Assembly (NCBI GenBank): GCA_950097015.1
Contig: CATNEN010000001.1
Span: 8,861,001-8,925,000, forward strand
DNA length: 64,000 nucleotides
DNA from: Macrostomum hystrix
Taxonomy: Eukaryota; Platyhelminthes; Macrostomidae
Direction: 5' to 3'
Shown here: positions 13,801 through 25,030 of the stretch, one piece after another
Layout of the letters: each line of letters begins with the position of its first letter
Position numbering within the stretch: the first letter of the stretch is position 1
Made by a program: the position numbers and the translations under genes
The notes under the pieces: generated by a model
Told to the model about the DNA's origin: nothing
The model's database searches: none
The model's input: the letters and a program-made list of their open reading frames with translations, nothing else

Positions 13801-14624
13801 TGCCACTGCAACGACCACCTCCGCCACCTACGGCCGGTCAGCAACAGCAACAGCATCCGCGTCCGCCACCGTCGCAGCAGCAACAGCAGCCAGGCTTTCG
13901 ACCGCCCATGGGTCCGGCTCCGGAAGGTCGATTTCCGAGGCCGGATTTCCCGAGGCCGTCATTTTCCGATCCACGTCAAATGGGACCCATGGGTCCGAGG
14001 CCCTCCGGCGGTCCGCATCCGCCTCGCCATCCCATGGGGCCTCGTCCGCCTCCGCATGGTGCACCTGTTGGTCCTGGCGGGCCGCATCCTCAGCAGCGTC
14101 CACCGGGCCCTCATCCGGGTCCTCCTGGGCCGCAGCAGCCGCAGCGTTATCCTCCTCCGCCTGGACCGCCTTCGCAACTTCCGCAGCCGCCGCTGCCACC
14201 GCGACCGGCTTCTTCCAACGATCCGTTCAACGATTCCTGGAGTAGCCAGCCGCAACCGCAGCAGCAGCAGCAACAGCAGCAGCTAACAACACCTGCCTCT
14301 CAATATCGTCCGCGTTCGCCGTCGCCTAAGAGGAAGCCTCTGCCCGAGCCGTCGGCCTGGTCGCCGATTGTACTGGACGCTGAACCTGCGCCACCGCCAC
14401 CGCCTCCTCGACAAGCTCCCACTGCTGCTGCTACTGCTGCGCCATCTTGGCCAGTAGATTTCTCAAACGACTTCTCTTTGTCGACTGGCGTCGCTAAAAC
14501 GGATTCTTTGGCTACGCCGGACGAAGCGGAGCTGGAAGCCGCTTTTGGTCGGGTATTTCGTGACGAAGGCCTTGTTGTGGCGCCGGATCCGAGGCCTATT
14601 ACGCCCACCAATAATCCGCCCTGA
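4813..14624 (+). CDS. SYNJ: Synaptojanin (SAC1 + inositol-polyphosphate 5-phosphatase)
   Basis: Exons, all in phase: 4813-5247, 5500-5667, 6366-6698, 7261-7554, 8274-8944, 10625-11051, 11929-12171, 12939-14624; 1418 aa. The enzyme removes phosphates from phosphoinositides, mainly PI(4,5)P2, during synaptic vesicle uncoating. The N-terminal SAC1 domain has an intact CX5R motif ([13 protein letters not shown], Cys393, Arg399). The 5-phosphatase domain begins near residue 535 with GTWNINGG (541-548) and keeps WCGDFNYR (737-744) and SDHRPV (845-850). An RRM-like domain lies at about 888-965. The C-terminal region from about 1035 is rich in Pro and Gln, with SH3-type motifs (PSRPPPP, PKRPPPP, PLPPRP) and a DPF motif of the AP-2-binding type. 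Size is near that of animal homologues. Both catalytic sites look functional. Introns 4-7 each hold a different minisatellite; intron 3 has a tRNA-like fragment. Confidence 0.96.
5700..6180 (-). mobile_element. Possible solo LTR-like element in synaptojanin intron 2
   Basis: On the minus strand this segment starts TGTTAGG at 6180. It carries a CCAAT box (6072-6076), a TATAAATA box (6028-6035) and an AATAAA signal (5946-5951), the order seen in the U3-R-U5 of a long terminal repeat. I could not find the matching CA end with a target duplication, so the lower boundary is a guess. A cryptic antisense promoter with no LTR origin is the alternative. Confidence 0.35.
6795..6880 (+). repeat. tRNA-like SINE head fragment, synaptojanin intron 3
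   Basis: The stretch GCGTCGGACTCATGACTGAA followed by a degraded B box (AGTTCGATTTT) closely matches the tRNA-like head of the SINE at 19284-19700. The SINE body is missing. Confidence 0.5.
7600..8220. repeat. Minisatellite, unit about 34 bp, synaptojanin intron 4
   Basis: Repeated blocks built around GGACACTTGAAGGTCAA and GTTGAAGGGAA, with frequent one- to few-base changes. It fills most of the intron between exons 4 and 5. Confidence 0.9.
9076..10375. repeat. Minisatellite, 30-31 bp unit, synaptojanin intron 5
   Basis: About 43 copies of a unit containing AGATGCTTGATCCTGAAGTC. Two main subtypes alternate, one with CACATTCTT and one with CACATCCATT, the latter one base longer. The multiple-of-three length gives spurious repetitive open frames on both strands. 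Confidence 0.95.
11402..11820. repeat. Minisatellite, 29-bp unit, synaptojanin intron 6
   Basis: About 14 copies of a unit with GGGTCAATCATTGAGTCAAG and GTGTCAAAT. The rest of the intron is unique AT-rich sequence. Confidence 0.93.
12230..12832. repeat. Minisatellite, 21-bp unit, synaptojanin intron 7
   Basis: About 28 copies of ATATCACATCTATCCACGTA plus one base. The unit has no stop codon in several frames, so long repetitive open frames appear on both strands; none continues into the flanking exons as spliced. Confidence 0.95.
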
Positions 14625-14748
14625 CCTGCTAAGCTTTTCAGTCGATGCGTTAGTGAGCAAATCGTTTGTCTCGCAAAAAAACTATAATTCTAATATAGGC
14701 TTGATTTTATTGGCTTAAGTGACAACGGGGGTATTTCAAATACGGTTC

Positions 14749-14754
14749 AATAAA
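14749..14754 (+). terminator. Polyadenylation signal of synaptojanin
   Basis: AATAAA, 125 bases after the TGA stop, the first canonical signal downstream of the coding region. Confidence 0.6.
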
Positions 14755-15149
14755 GTAGAACACGTAATTAACAATGATCAACTATAGTTGCATAATTCTA
14801 TACATGTGAACTGTTAAGTGTGAACAATGTCTAAGGTCATTATAATGTTTTTTTATTAAAAAGGGTCTGTTTTAAATTTATTGTTTATTACGAGTAGAAA
14901 TTAAAATTTATTTTTACGAAACATAAAGTATGCTTTCAGAAAAAGTTTTTTTTTGTGAAAGTGTAACTCAGCCTATCCACTTTAGTTTAGTTATTAAGGT
15001 TTCGTTTGCAATTTTATCTAGTCAAGAACCAATGCTGCTAGGGTAAGAAAAACTGCTTTTAATTTTAACTGTTATTGTTCTAAGCTGCAGCAACTTTAGT
15101 TTATGTCTGTCGAGTCTAAACGTGTTTTTTAGAAAAAAAGAGGACCTTT

Positions 15150-15966
15150 ATTCTTAGAATCCCTGATCCCCAGACCGACAGATTAGAATCCCTGATCCCC
15201 AGACCGACAGATTAGAATCCCTGATTCCCAGACTGACAGATTAGAATCCCTGATCCCCAGACCGACAGATTAGAATCCCTGATCCCCAGACCGACAGATT
15301 AGAATCCCTGATCCCCAGACTGACAGATTAGAATCCCTGATCCCCAGACTGACAGATTAGAATCCCTGATCCCCAGACTGACAGATTAGAATCCCCTGAT
15401 CCCCAGACTGACAGATTATAATCCCCTGATCCCCAGACTGACAGATTAGAATCCCTGATCCCCAGACCGACAGATTAGAATCCCTGATCCCCAGACCGAC
15501 AGATTAGAATCCCTGATCCCCAGACTGACAGATTAGAATCCCTGATCCCCAGACCGACAGATTAGAATCCCTGATCCCCAGACCGACAGATTAGAATCCC
15601 TGATCCCCAGACCGACAGATTAGAATCCCTGATCCCCAGACTGACAGATTAGAATCCCTGATCCCCAGACTGACAGATTAGAATCCCTGATCCCCAGACT
15701 GACAGATTAGAATCCCTGATCCCCAGACTGACAGATTAGAATCCCCTGATCCCCAGACTGACAGATAAGAATCCCCTGATCCCCAGACTGACAGATTAGA
15801 ATCCCCTGATCCCCAGACTGACAGATTAGAATCCCTGATCCCCAGACTGACAGATTAGAATCCCCTGATCCCCAGACTGACAGATTAGAATCCCTGATCC
15901 CCAGACCGACAGATTAGAATCCCTGATCCCCAGACCGACAGATTAGAATCCCTGATCCCCCAGACT
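15150..15966. repeat. Intergenic minisatellite, 29-30 bp unit
   Basis: About 28 copies of a unit containing TTAGAATCCCTGATCCCCAG followed by ACYGACAGA. A CCCCTGATC subtype, one base longer, occurs in clusters, which points to local block duplication. Confidence 0.95.
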
Positions 15967-16750
15967 GCTAGGTTTGAATCCACTAATCATTGATTAGATT
16001 CCTTAATTATTAATTATTGTTTTTTATTTAATCTTGAAATCAAAAGTCTCTATAACTGTTAAATAGACTTGACTTGTGCAATTGACCCAATTCTTAGATT
16101 CCAGTTCTTGCTACAAAATGCATAATAATAGCAAGTAGGTTTTTCTTAATTACACTCACATATTATCACTTTTCGAGTAGATTTAGTGCAGCTGTTTATC
16201 GAAATAGAATGTTTTTGAAGTACACCACAGGCCACTGATATCATATCGCTTTTCTGTTGTTCTTGTCCTACAAATAACATTCTTAGTTGTGATATAATCG
16301 ATGTTTAATATCGTTAATAGATTGCTTTTTTCTTGTTTTATTGTATACCTGATAACATACCAGACACATTTTGTTGCATAATAGTGAAACTAAATATGTT
16401 ACTAATTTTTTGCTAGTTTTTTATGTTCTTTGAAGCTCCAGTTCTGCTCTTAATCTGCTTAATCTAACAAATATTTTGTCTAAGATATTAGCACTTATCA
16501 TGCATATCTCGTTCTTTAATTGAGGCTCAGATTATTAATTTTTTAAAGACGTATATTAATTACTATTTAATATATTATATAATTTAAGTTCAATGTTAGG
16601 TATTTCTACTCCTATCAAGATTACCTATTATAAACTTTTTCGTTGTCGTCGTGACAAGTTTCTTAGATAGAATATTTACTTATTACTGTCCTTCGCTGAC
16701 TTCCAATTTATTCATATTTTTTCCTCTTTGAGTTAAGTAAGTAAGTTAGT
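15967..16750. other. Gene-free AT-rich spacer
   Basis: No coding frame or tandem array seen between the two intergenic minisatellites downstream of synaptojanin. Confidence 0.5.
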
Positions 16751-16751
16751 G

Positions 16752-18547
16752 TCACTCTCATTGATTTCTGTAGTTCTGTCACTCTCTCATTGATTTCTGT
16801 AATTCTGTCACTCTCTCATTGATTTCTGTAATTCTGTCACTCTCTCATTGATTTCTGTAATTCTGTCACTCTCTCATTGATTTCTGTAGTTCTGTCACTC
16901 TCTCATTGATTTCTGTAATTCTGTCACTCTCTCATTGATTTCTGTAGTTCTGTCACTCTCTCATTGATTTCTGTAATTCTGTCACTCTCTCATTGATTTC
17001 TGTAGTTCTGTCACTCTCTCATTGATTTCTGTAATTCTGTCACTCTCTCATTGATTTCTGTAGTTCTGTCACTCTCTCATTGATTTCTGTAATTCTGTCA
17101 CTCTCTCATTGATTTCTGTAATTCTGTCACTCTCTCATTGATTTCTGTAATTCTGTCACTCTCTCATTGATTTCTGTCATTCTGTCACTCTCTCATTGAT
17201 TTCTGTAATGCTGTCACTCTCTCATTGATTTCTGTAATTCTGTCACTCTCTCATTGATTTCTGTAATTCTGTCGCTCTCTCATTGATTTCTGTAATTCTG
17301 TCACTCTCTCATTGATTTCTGTAATTCTGTCACTCTCATTGATTTCTGTAATTCTGTCACTCTCTCATTGATTTCTGTAATTCTGTCACTCTCTCATTGA
17401 TTTCTGTAATTCTGTCACTCTCTCATTGATTTCTGTAATTCTGTCACTCTCTCATTGATTTCTGTAATTCTGTCACTCTCTCATTGATTTCTGTAATGCT
17501 GTCACTCTCTCATTGATTTCTGTAATGCTGTCACTCTCTCATTGATTTCTGTAATTCTGTCACTCTCTCATTGATTTCTGTAATTCTGTCACTCTCTCAT
17601 TGATTTCTGTAATTCTGTCACTCTCTCATTGATTTCTGTAATTCTGTCACTCTCTCATTGATTTCTGTCATTCTGTCACTCTCTCATTGATTTCTGTAAT
17701 GCTGTCACTCTCTCATTGATTTCTGTAATTCTGTCACTCTCTCATTGATTTCTGTAATTCTGTCGCTCTCTCATTGATTTCTGTAATTCTGTCACTCTCT
17801 CATTGATTTCTGTAATTCTGTCACTCTCATTGATTTCTGTAATTCTGTCACTCTCTCATTGATTTCTGTAATTCTGTCACTCTCTCATTGATTTCTGTAA
17901 TTCTGTCACTCTCTCATTGATTTCTGTAATTCTGTCACTCTCTCATTGATTTCTGTAATTCTGTCACTCTCTCATTGATTTCTGTAATGCTGTCACTCTC
18001 TCATTGATTTCTGTAATGCTGTCACTCTCTCATTGATTTCTGTAATGCTGTCACTCTCTCATTGATTTCTGTAATTCTGTCACTCTCTCATTGATTTCTG
18101 TAATGCTGTCACTCTCTCATTGATTTCTGTAATTCTGTCACTCTCTCATTGATTTCTGTAATTCTGTCACTCTCTCATTGATTTGTGTAATTCTGTCACT
18201 CTCTCATTGATTTCTGTAGTTCTGTCACTCTCTCATTGATTTCTGTAATTCTGTCAGTCTCTCATTGATTTCTGTAGTTCTGTCACTCTCTCATTGATTT
18301 CTGTAATTCTGTCACTCTCTCATTGATTTCTGTAATTCTGTCACTCTCTCATTGATTTCTGTAATTCTGTCACTCTCTCATTGATTTCTGCAATTCTGTC
18401 ACTCTCTCATTGATTTCTGTAATTCTGTCACTCTCTCATTGATTTCTGTAATTCTGTCACTCTCTCATTGATTTCTGTAATTCTGTCACTCTCTCATTGA
18501 TTTCTGTAATTCTGTCACTCTCTCATTGATTTCTGTAATTCTGTCAG
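16752..18547. repeat. Intergenic minisatellite, 29-bp unit, about 62 copies
   Basis: The unit contains CTCTCATTGATTTCTGTAAT then TCTGTCACT. Variant units (GTCATT, GTAATGC, GTCGCTC and a shortened CACTCTCATT) occur in the same order twice, near 17176 and again near 17667, showing a block duplication of about 491 bp inside the array. Confidence 0.95.
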
Positions 18548-18621
18548 TCTACAAAAATAGTTAATTGTCCTTGTTAAGGCTAGTTCTCTTCCCAAACAAT
18601 TGTGATGTAAATTAACTTTTG

Positions 18622-18635
18622 TATATTTTTTTCAG
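18622..18635 (+). promoter_or_regulatory. Acceptor-like site upstream of Porcupine
   Basis: A run of T with TTTTTTTCAG ends at 18635, 199 bases before the Porcupine ATG. The stretch after it contains a (CTG)n run and no other good acceptor before the start codon. It may mark the 5' untranslated exon, joined in cis or by a spliced leader. Confidence 0.45.
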
Positions 18636-18834
18636 GCCAAGCAGTTTTTGGGACTTGTTAGTTTCTAATGTCGCAGAAACCGCTGCTGCTGCTGCTGCTG
18701 TTGCTGATGCTGCTGCTCTTACCGGTACACGGAGCAGTTAGGCAATAAAATTCTTCGCTACTGATAGCAGTAGTTAGCGGATCAAATTCTACTCTACGTT
18801 TTGTTTAATTAAAATCAATTCTAATTGCAATACA

Positions 18835-21800
18835 ATGTCCGGAGGCGAAGGCGCGGAACATTTCGACGAACAACTGGCCGCTCTGCTTAGCTCCTCCGAT
18901 GACGAAGCGGCCGCCGCGGCGGCTCTGATGTCAGCCGGTTCAATAGGCGGCGCCGCCACCACGGCTGGCTACCTAGTTAGGCGGGTTAGCCTGTCGGATC
19001 TGTTGAACAATTGTGTGAGAACAGTGCTACAGCAGGGCCTAGTGTTCACTTTGCCAATCTTTATTATGTGCGTACTATTCAAAGTGCTCTGCCACACTGT
19101 CGGCGAAGGCTTTGAGGAGACCGGTATTAGCTTCCTTCCTAGGCAGATTATTCACGTCAGCTCCGGCTGTCTGGGACTGGTGATTTTGCATCACCTTTTC
19201 CAAGAGTTTACTATGCTGGTGCTGCTACAGGTGAGCTTGAAGCTACGAGAAATGTTTTCTTTCATTTCCACAAACCTCTAGAGGTTGTAGTTTAGTGGTT
19301 AGGGCGTTGGACTCACGACTTAAAGGTCGGGGGGTTCGATTCCCGACTCCACCAGAACAATTTTTGTTCTATGGACTAAATCGAGATTGCTCTCAGGACT
19401 AGGTCTTGTAGGTCTCTCGCACCAAGACCCATGAGTTCGATTCCGCGGCGAGGCCGCATTCATTTGGGTCGCAGCCGCGGAGACAAGGCTTGTGGGCTTG
19501 TCGTGCACTTTACGCCATTGAGGGCCAACCTCCCAGGTACAGTGAGAGTGTACACTGCCTGACGATGAGAAAGTCAAGGCAGGTGTACACACCATGTGTG
19601 CGTGTGTGCTCAGGAGTCAGCGAATTGAGCAGAACTGCCTCGCTGGCTGCGGGTCGAGTGACACTAAATGATGTGTCATTGCTCCCAGGATAATATCTTT
19701 ATGATTATAAAGAGGTCCATGGACTGAACTATTCATTTTACTACGTCGAATCGCATTTTTATCCGTGCACTTTTATCCACGAAATTCACCTCGCAGGGCC
19801 TTCTAGCCTACTTTACAATCCTATTGGCGCACACATTTCTATCCAGACGATGCGGCATCTGCACCGCCCTGTTGTCGCTTATCTTTCATCTGGCCTGGTG
19901 AGTGTAAAACTCCCGACTGATACTTTAATAACAGTTAAATTCATTTGATATACAACTTTACAACTCTTTGTTGTTCTTTGTTGTTTGTTCATTTTCAGCC
20001 AAATCTACCTGCCCGCCGACAGTTGGCACAAGATTCGCGGTCCGCTAATGGTCCTGTCGCTGAAAGTAGTATCTATTGGATTTGATTTAGATAGGCAACT
20101 GTTGCTACTGGTCCCCGGTGTGTTCGAGTTCTTCGGTTACGTGTTCAACGTTGGCACCGTTGTGTTTGGACCATGGGTTACTTTCCTGGACTACATGACC
20201 ATCATACAGATTAAGGATAGGCCTATGGTTAGTTAGCAATCATGGGCGCTTGTCTCATCTCCCTGTGTCTGATCTCCCCTGTCTTATCTCCCGCATTATC
20301 TGATCTCCCATGTATTATCTCTCCCGTATCTCATCTCTCCCCCTTATCTCACCCCCCTGTCTTATCTCTCCCCTGTCTCATCTCTCCCGCTGTCTTATCT
20401 CTCCCCTTTCTTTTCTACCCTGTCTCATCTCCCCCGTGTCTCCTCTCTCCCATGTCTGATCTCCCCTGTCTCATCTCCCCCAGTGTCTCATCTTTCCTCT
20501 TTCATCTCTCCAGTGTATTTTCTCTCCCCTGTCTTTTTTCTTCATATGTATAATTTTTATACAGTCTCATCTCTTTCGTGTCTTATCTCTCCCCTCTCTC
20601 ATATTTGATTTGCATTAACTCATGCCGCATGCAATTTAAATTGCAGAATTTCACCTGGCTTCTTACAGCCATCAGGGCCTACGTGCTTTCCATAGCATGC
20701 CTGCTCTATTCTACCTGCTTCAGCAATTGGATTATTATAGACGGTTCTTATAAGTAAGCGCATTTATATTTTTTTGAATTACTTTAGTTTGAATCAATAC
20801 CAGGTTCTGAGAATAGGATCCTAAAATGACGCTTGATTAAACTTTTCCTAATGGTCAGGTGGCTGATCGCATTCAGAGACGCGCAGTCGTTTCGATTTAG
20901 CCACTATTTCACTTGCTACACATCCGAGGCTACGGCCATCGCCTCCGGCATTGGCGCCTCGCGTTATAGAGAGAGCGGCAACTCAGAGACCAAATGGTGA
21001 GTTGAAATCTGTTATTTCTCAGCGCGATTCCGCTGCTGTCGAGTGCTATGGCTCTAAGATTTAGGATTTGTACTAACGACGTCACTACCGTACATAGAAC
21101 ATGTGACACCATCACGTCACTGATGTACATAAGACATGTGACGTCATCGTACATGCGTCGCAAGTGATTTTACTGCCTTACATTTCTCATGTGACGTCAT
21201 CGTAAATACGTCGCACTAATGACGTCACTACTGTACATATAGCATATGACGTCATCGAAAACACGTTACACTAATCACGTCACTACTGTACAAAGAACGT
21301 ATGAACGTATGATTGTAAATACGTCTCGTTATTTACGTCACTTCCATACTTTAAACATAAGGAAATGTCGAAATACACCATACTTAAAAAATCAGTTGCA
21401 TACTTGAAGTGTGACGTCATTGTTTGTCTCGATATGCTGCTTGTTAATTAAGCTGATGTGCATATATGCTACGAGCTTTAAATTCAGAAAATTCGAATTA
21501 TTGCAGCATTTAAAATTATTTTCTAATCAAGCATAACTTAATTAATTAATCAAGCATTCGATATGGTTAATTCACTCACATGCGCATCATCATAAAGGGA
21601 TCTGCGAGTCTGCAAGCCGTTGAAAATTGAACTGCCCCGCTCACTAGTTGACGTTGTTACAAACTGGAATCTACCTATGCACCGCTGGTTAAAGCAGTAC
21701 GTTTTCAATCAAAGCCTACACTTTGGAAGATTCCCTGCTGTCATGTTGACCTACATTGCCAGCTCTTTGTTGCATGTAAGTCTGCACAAAGTATTTCTAG

Positions 21801-23085
21801 GTTTTTATATACCCTTACAATTTAACATTTAAAAACATTTTTCTGTCAATTTAGGGCATGAATTTTCAACTTTCGACCGTTCTACTGTCAATCGGAGTCT
21901 ACAGCTACATTGAATACGGTATTTGACTTTGAAAGGGTTTTATTATGCTGTCGTTTTTCTGCTCCAAACACCACTGCCCCAACGTCCTCTAGCATCCCTC
22001 TGTCTCTACAAAACATTTTTAAACACAGCTCTTTCACAACACCGCTGTGCCCCTACACCCCTCTGCCCCAACACCTCTCTGCCTCCATACCGCTGTGCCC
22101 TACACCCCTCTGCCCCAACACCCCTCTGCCTCAACACTTATCTGCCTTAACACCCCTCTGCCTCTACACTGCTGTGCCCCAACACCCCTCTGCCTCAACA
22201 CCCCACTGCCCTAACACCCTTCTGCTCCAACACCCATCTGCCTCAACACTTATCTGCCTCAACACCCCTCTGCCCTAACACTCTTCTGCCCCAACACCCT
22301 TCTGCCTCAGCACTTATGTGCCCCAACACCCCTCTGCCCCAACACCCTTCTGCCTCAACACTTATGTGCCCCAACGCCAATCTGCCTCAACACCCCTCTG
22401 CCCTAACACTCTTCTGCCCCAACACCCTTCTGCCTCAACACTTATGTGCCCCAACGCCAATCTGCCTCAACACCCCTCTGCCTCAACCCCCCTCTGCCCC
22501 AACACCCTTCTGCCTCAACACTTATGTGCCCCAACACCCTTCTGCCTCAACACTTATGTGCCCCAACACCCTTCTGCCTCAACACTTATGTGCCCCAACA
22601 CCCTTCTGCCTCAACACTTATGTGCCCCAACACCCTTCTGCCTCAACACTTATGCGCCCCAGCACCACATAGACTTAAAGCCTGATCGCTTCAGTTGGGG
22701 TTTGGAAAGAACACAGTCTTTATCTTTCACCAATACTGTTTTCTCCGCAGTACTTCGTCAGCGACTAGCCAGCATATTCAGCATGTGTATCGAATCGCGA
22801 CCCTGCAGCAGCGGCAACGGCAGCCAATATTCAAATCACTCATCGGGACAAGATCAGTGCCCGAAGCATCGCGGTCAGCAGCAATCCGGCAGGCGCCTAT
22901 CGAATATTCTATTTACCTGTCTAGCCGTGTTTCACCTGTCCTATTTGGGCCTATTATTCGACACTAGTCCCATATCGGAGCAGGGCTATTCTTATCAGCA
23001 CACGCTGAACAAATGGGCCGAGTTGGACTATTTAAGTCATTTAGTTGCCGCAGTTTCTTTTGGCTTCTACCTGCTAATTAGATAG
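18835..23085 (+). CDS. PORCN: Porcupine, Wnt O-acyltransferase (MBOAT family)
   Basis: Exons in phase: 18835-19230, 19797-19897, 19999-20227, 20647-20753, 20859-20996, 21598-21775, 21855-21918, 22751-23085; 515 aa. The enzyme adds palmitoleate to Wnt proteins in the ER membrane. Family landmarks run in order: [73 protein letters not shown], and [13 protein letters not shown] through [21 protein letters not shown]. The two catalytic-type residues are Asn348 (WNLPM) and His383 (SSLLH), 35 residues apart as in the vertebrate protein; the His codon is the last one of exon 6. Many hydrophobic membrane segments are visible. The N-terminal 45 residues are acidic and Ala-rich, beyond the usual family start. 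Introns 3 and 7 hold minisatellites, intron 1 a SINE, intron 5 a cluster of TGACGTCA sites. Confidence 0.96.
19284..19700 (+). mobile_element. tRNA-derived SINE with two tRNA-like segments
   Basis: A tRNA-like head has an A-box-like stretch (GTTTAGTGGTTAGGGCGTTG) and a B box (GGTTCGATTCC, near 19334). About 100 bp on, a second B box (AGTTCGATTCC, near 19433) follows. The body (GAGGGCCAACCTCC, GAGAGTGTACACTGCCTGAC, GGAGTCAGCG, GGCTGCGGGTCGAGTGACAC) recurs in the copies near 31256, 46215/47111 and 59525. It sits in Porcupine intron 1 in the sense direction. A true tRNA gene is unlikely because the anticodon stem pairs poorly and a repeated body follows. Confidence 0.8.
20245..20605. repeat. Pyrimidine-rich degenerate tandem repeat, Porcupine intron 3
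   Basis: Irregular repetition of TCTCATCTCCCCTGTCT-like blocks, 16-20 bp apart, filling most of the intron. Confidence 0.8.
21070..21420. promoter_or_regulatory. Cluster of CRE-type TGACGTCA palindromes, Porcupine intron 5
   Basis: Five perfect TGACGTCA octamers lie at 21139-21146, 21192-21199, 21220-21227, 21247-21254 and 21412-21419, with several near matches (ACGTCAC) between them. Related flanks such as CATGTGACGTCATCG and CACTACTGTACATA recur, so this is also an old, diverged tandem repeat. TGACGTCA is the consensus for CREB/ATF bZIP proteins. Whether it acts as an enhancer cannot be told from sequence. Confidence 0.55.
21958..22670. repeat. Minisatellite, 16/32-bp unit, Porcupine intron 7
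   Basis: C-rich repeats of AACACCCCTCTGCCCC type, later organised as 32-bp pairs (AACACCCTTCTGCCTC then AACACTTATGTGCCCC). Related to the array in TMEM30 intron 1, which shares ACACCCCTSTGCC. Confidence 0.92.
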
Positions 23086-24464
23086 TAATCATAGCACTAT
23101 TTTCGTTGTTATTTTTTAGCCCTCTAGCTTGAATTATTAGTTGATTGGTTGCGTGGCCCCGCCAAGTTGGTCCAGTTAGATTTACTAACGACCGGCTTCC
23201 ATTATGTGTGTAGCGCTCGGCCTAGACCACTTATCTTTTATGATTGTTATCTAAATTTCCAGGTGCTTAAATGGCTAATTAGATAATTTAGCTCTCTCTG
23301 TTCATTATGTCATTTTAAAGACTCACTTAAAAAATTAATTATCTGCAATTAGCGGGCCACCACTAGTGAGCTGAAGTAAATTAGCTTGTCGTGGAATTGC
23401 ACAAGTAAAATAATAATACTCTTAGAAGGCCAATTGTCGATTTACCTGTTTAATTATCTGTGTAACGTTCAACTGATCTAATATTTTAAACTAATTGTGC
23501 AAAAAACAATTTGAAATAGAGAAATTGTGCTACAAAGTATTACTTTCTTGCATGCATGTGTGTACATAAAGTAGTATTAGATTATAGTAATATTAATATT
23601 ATACCGCTAATAACTTATTCTGTTCATTTGTATGATTTATATTGATTTTCTGGTAATAACTATACAGCTCTACTTTTAGTAGTATATACAGCGAGTAACC
23701 AAAGACTATAATATCTGCCAATATTACTAATTTAAATCATTTATAACTATTTATTGACTAAATTAGAAATGCTTTTTAGTGTCATTTATAACCACACACA
23801 AGCAACAGCTGCTAAAAAACCATAAATTCACATTTGCGACATTGTATTATCTTTGAAACTTCTTTGACTTGCTTTTTAACTAATGTACTATTCATCTTCA
23901 AGCATTATTATTTTTGTATTTTTTATTCTTTAGTTATCGTCTCCTCGCTATTTTGCTTGTTTAGCATCCTTGACAATGGTCCAATTAAGTCTAGATTTCT
24001 CATTTATATTTTGTTGTTTTTTGTTTCGGCTGATAAAATTGTTAAAAAATTGGTTTGTAAATCTTTCAAGTCTTTGTTTATCTTTGTATTCTTTTCTATA
24101 TAATATATTTTAGCTATTCTTGTAAACAAATATAGTTATTTTTCATAAGTCCGTGCGTTTATAAATCGTTTGTATACTCTCATTTACCTCTTAAGTTTGT
24201 TTTTGCAAAAACCCTACACCACTATAAAAACATACTACTAGAGTCTGCTTTCATGAAACCAAGATAACTTGATTAAGCTACCGTTATATAAAACTATAAT
24301 TCACATGCTTCCAGACTTGCATCAATTCAATTGTGTCGTACTTTTTTATTTGTTTAATCTCGATGATTCTTAAAAAACTATTGATTTCTGGGGTAATTAA
24401 TTTTTACCTCATCTCGTATTTAAGCATCTTATAGGTTACTTAATGAGATAATAACGATGATGTG
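23086..24464. other. Gene-free AT-rich spacer after Porcupine
   Basis: No coding frame with family resemblance and no array. No canonical AATAAA was found close to the Porcupine stop. Confidence 0.5.
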
Positions 24465-25030
24465 TCTTTGAGTGTGGCTCTTTGGGTCTTTGATGTGTCT
24501 CATTAGGTCTTTGATGTGTCTCAGTAGGTCTTTGATGTGTCTTGATGTGTCTCATTAGGTCTTTGATGTGTCTCAGTAGGTCTTTGATGTGTCTCATTAG
24601 GTCTTTGATGTGTCTCATTAGGTCTTTGGTGTGTCTCATTAGGTCTTTGATGTGTCTCATTAGGTCTTTGATGTGTCTCATTAGGTCTTTGATGTGTCTC
24701 ATTAGGTCTTTGATGTGTCTCATTAGGTCTTTGATGTGTCTCATTGGGTCTTTGATGTGTCTCATTAGGTCTTTGATGTGTCTCATTAGGTCTTTGATGT
24801 GTCTCATTAGGTCTTTGATGTGTCTCATTAGGTCTTTGATGTGTCTCATTAGGTCTTTGATGTGTCTCATTGGGTCTTTGATGTGTCTCATTAGGTCTTT
24901 GATGTGTCTCATTAGGTCTTTGATGTGTCTCTTTGGGTCTTTGATGTGTCTCATTAGATCTTTGATGTGTCTCATTAGGTCTTTGATGTGTCTCAGTAGG
25001 TCTTTGATGTGTCTCATTAGGTCTTTTAGT
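24465..25030. repeat. Intergenic minisatellite, 21-bp unit
   Basis: About 26 copies of TCTCATTAGGTCTTTGATGT plus one base, with rare G/A variants. The unit lacks stop codons in some frames, giving repetitive open frames on both strands. Confidence 0.95.

Noticed and set aside
13473-14286. Arg-, Leu- and Ala-rich frames overlapping synaptojanin exon 8
   Set aside because: Shadow frames of the Pro/Gln-rich coding sequence; the plus frame to 14624 continues the conserved synaptojanin exon chain.
19290-19360. A functional tRNA gene
   Set aside because: A- and B-box-like strings are present, but the anticodon stem pairs poorly and the sequence continues into a body repeated elsewhere, so a SINE fits better.
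22318-22672. Open frames of [11 protein letters not shown] repeats before the last Porcupine exon
   Set aside because: Translation of the 16/32-bp minisatellite; the acceptor CTCCGCAG at 22750 gives the phase needed for the conserved Porcupine C-terminus.
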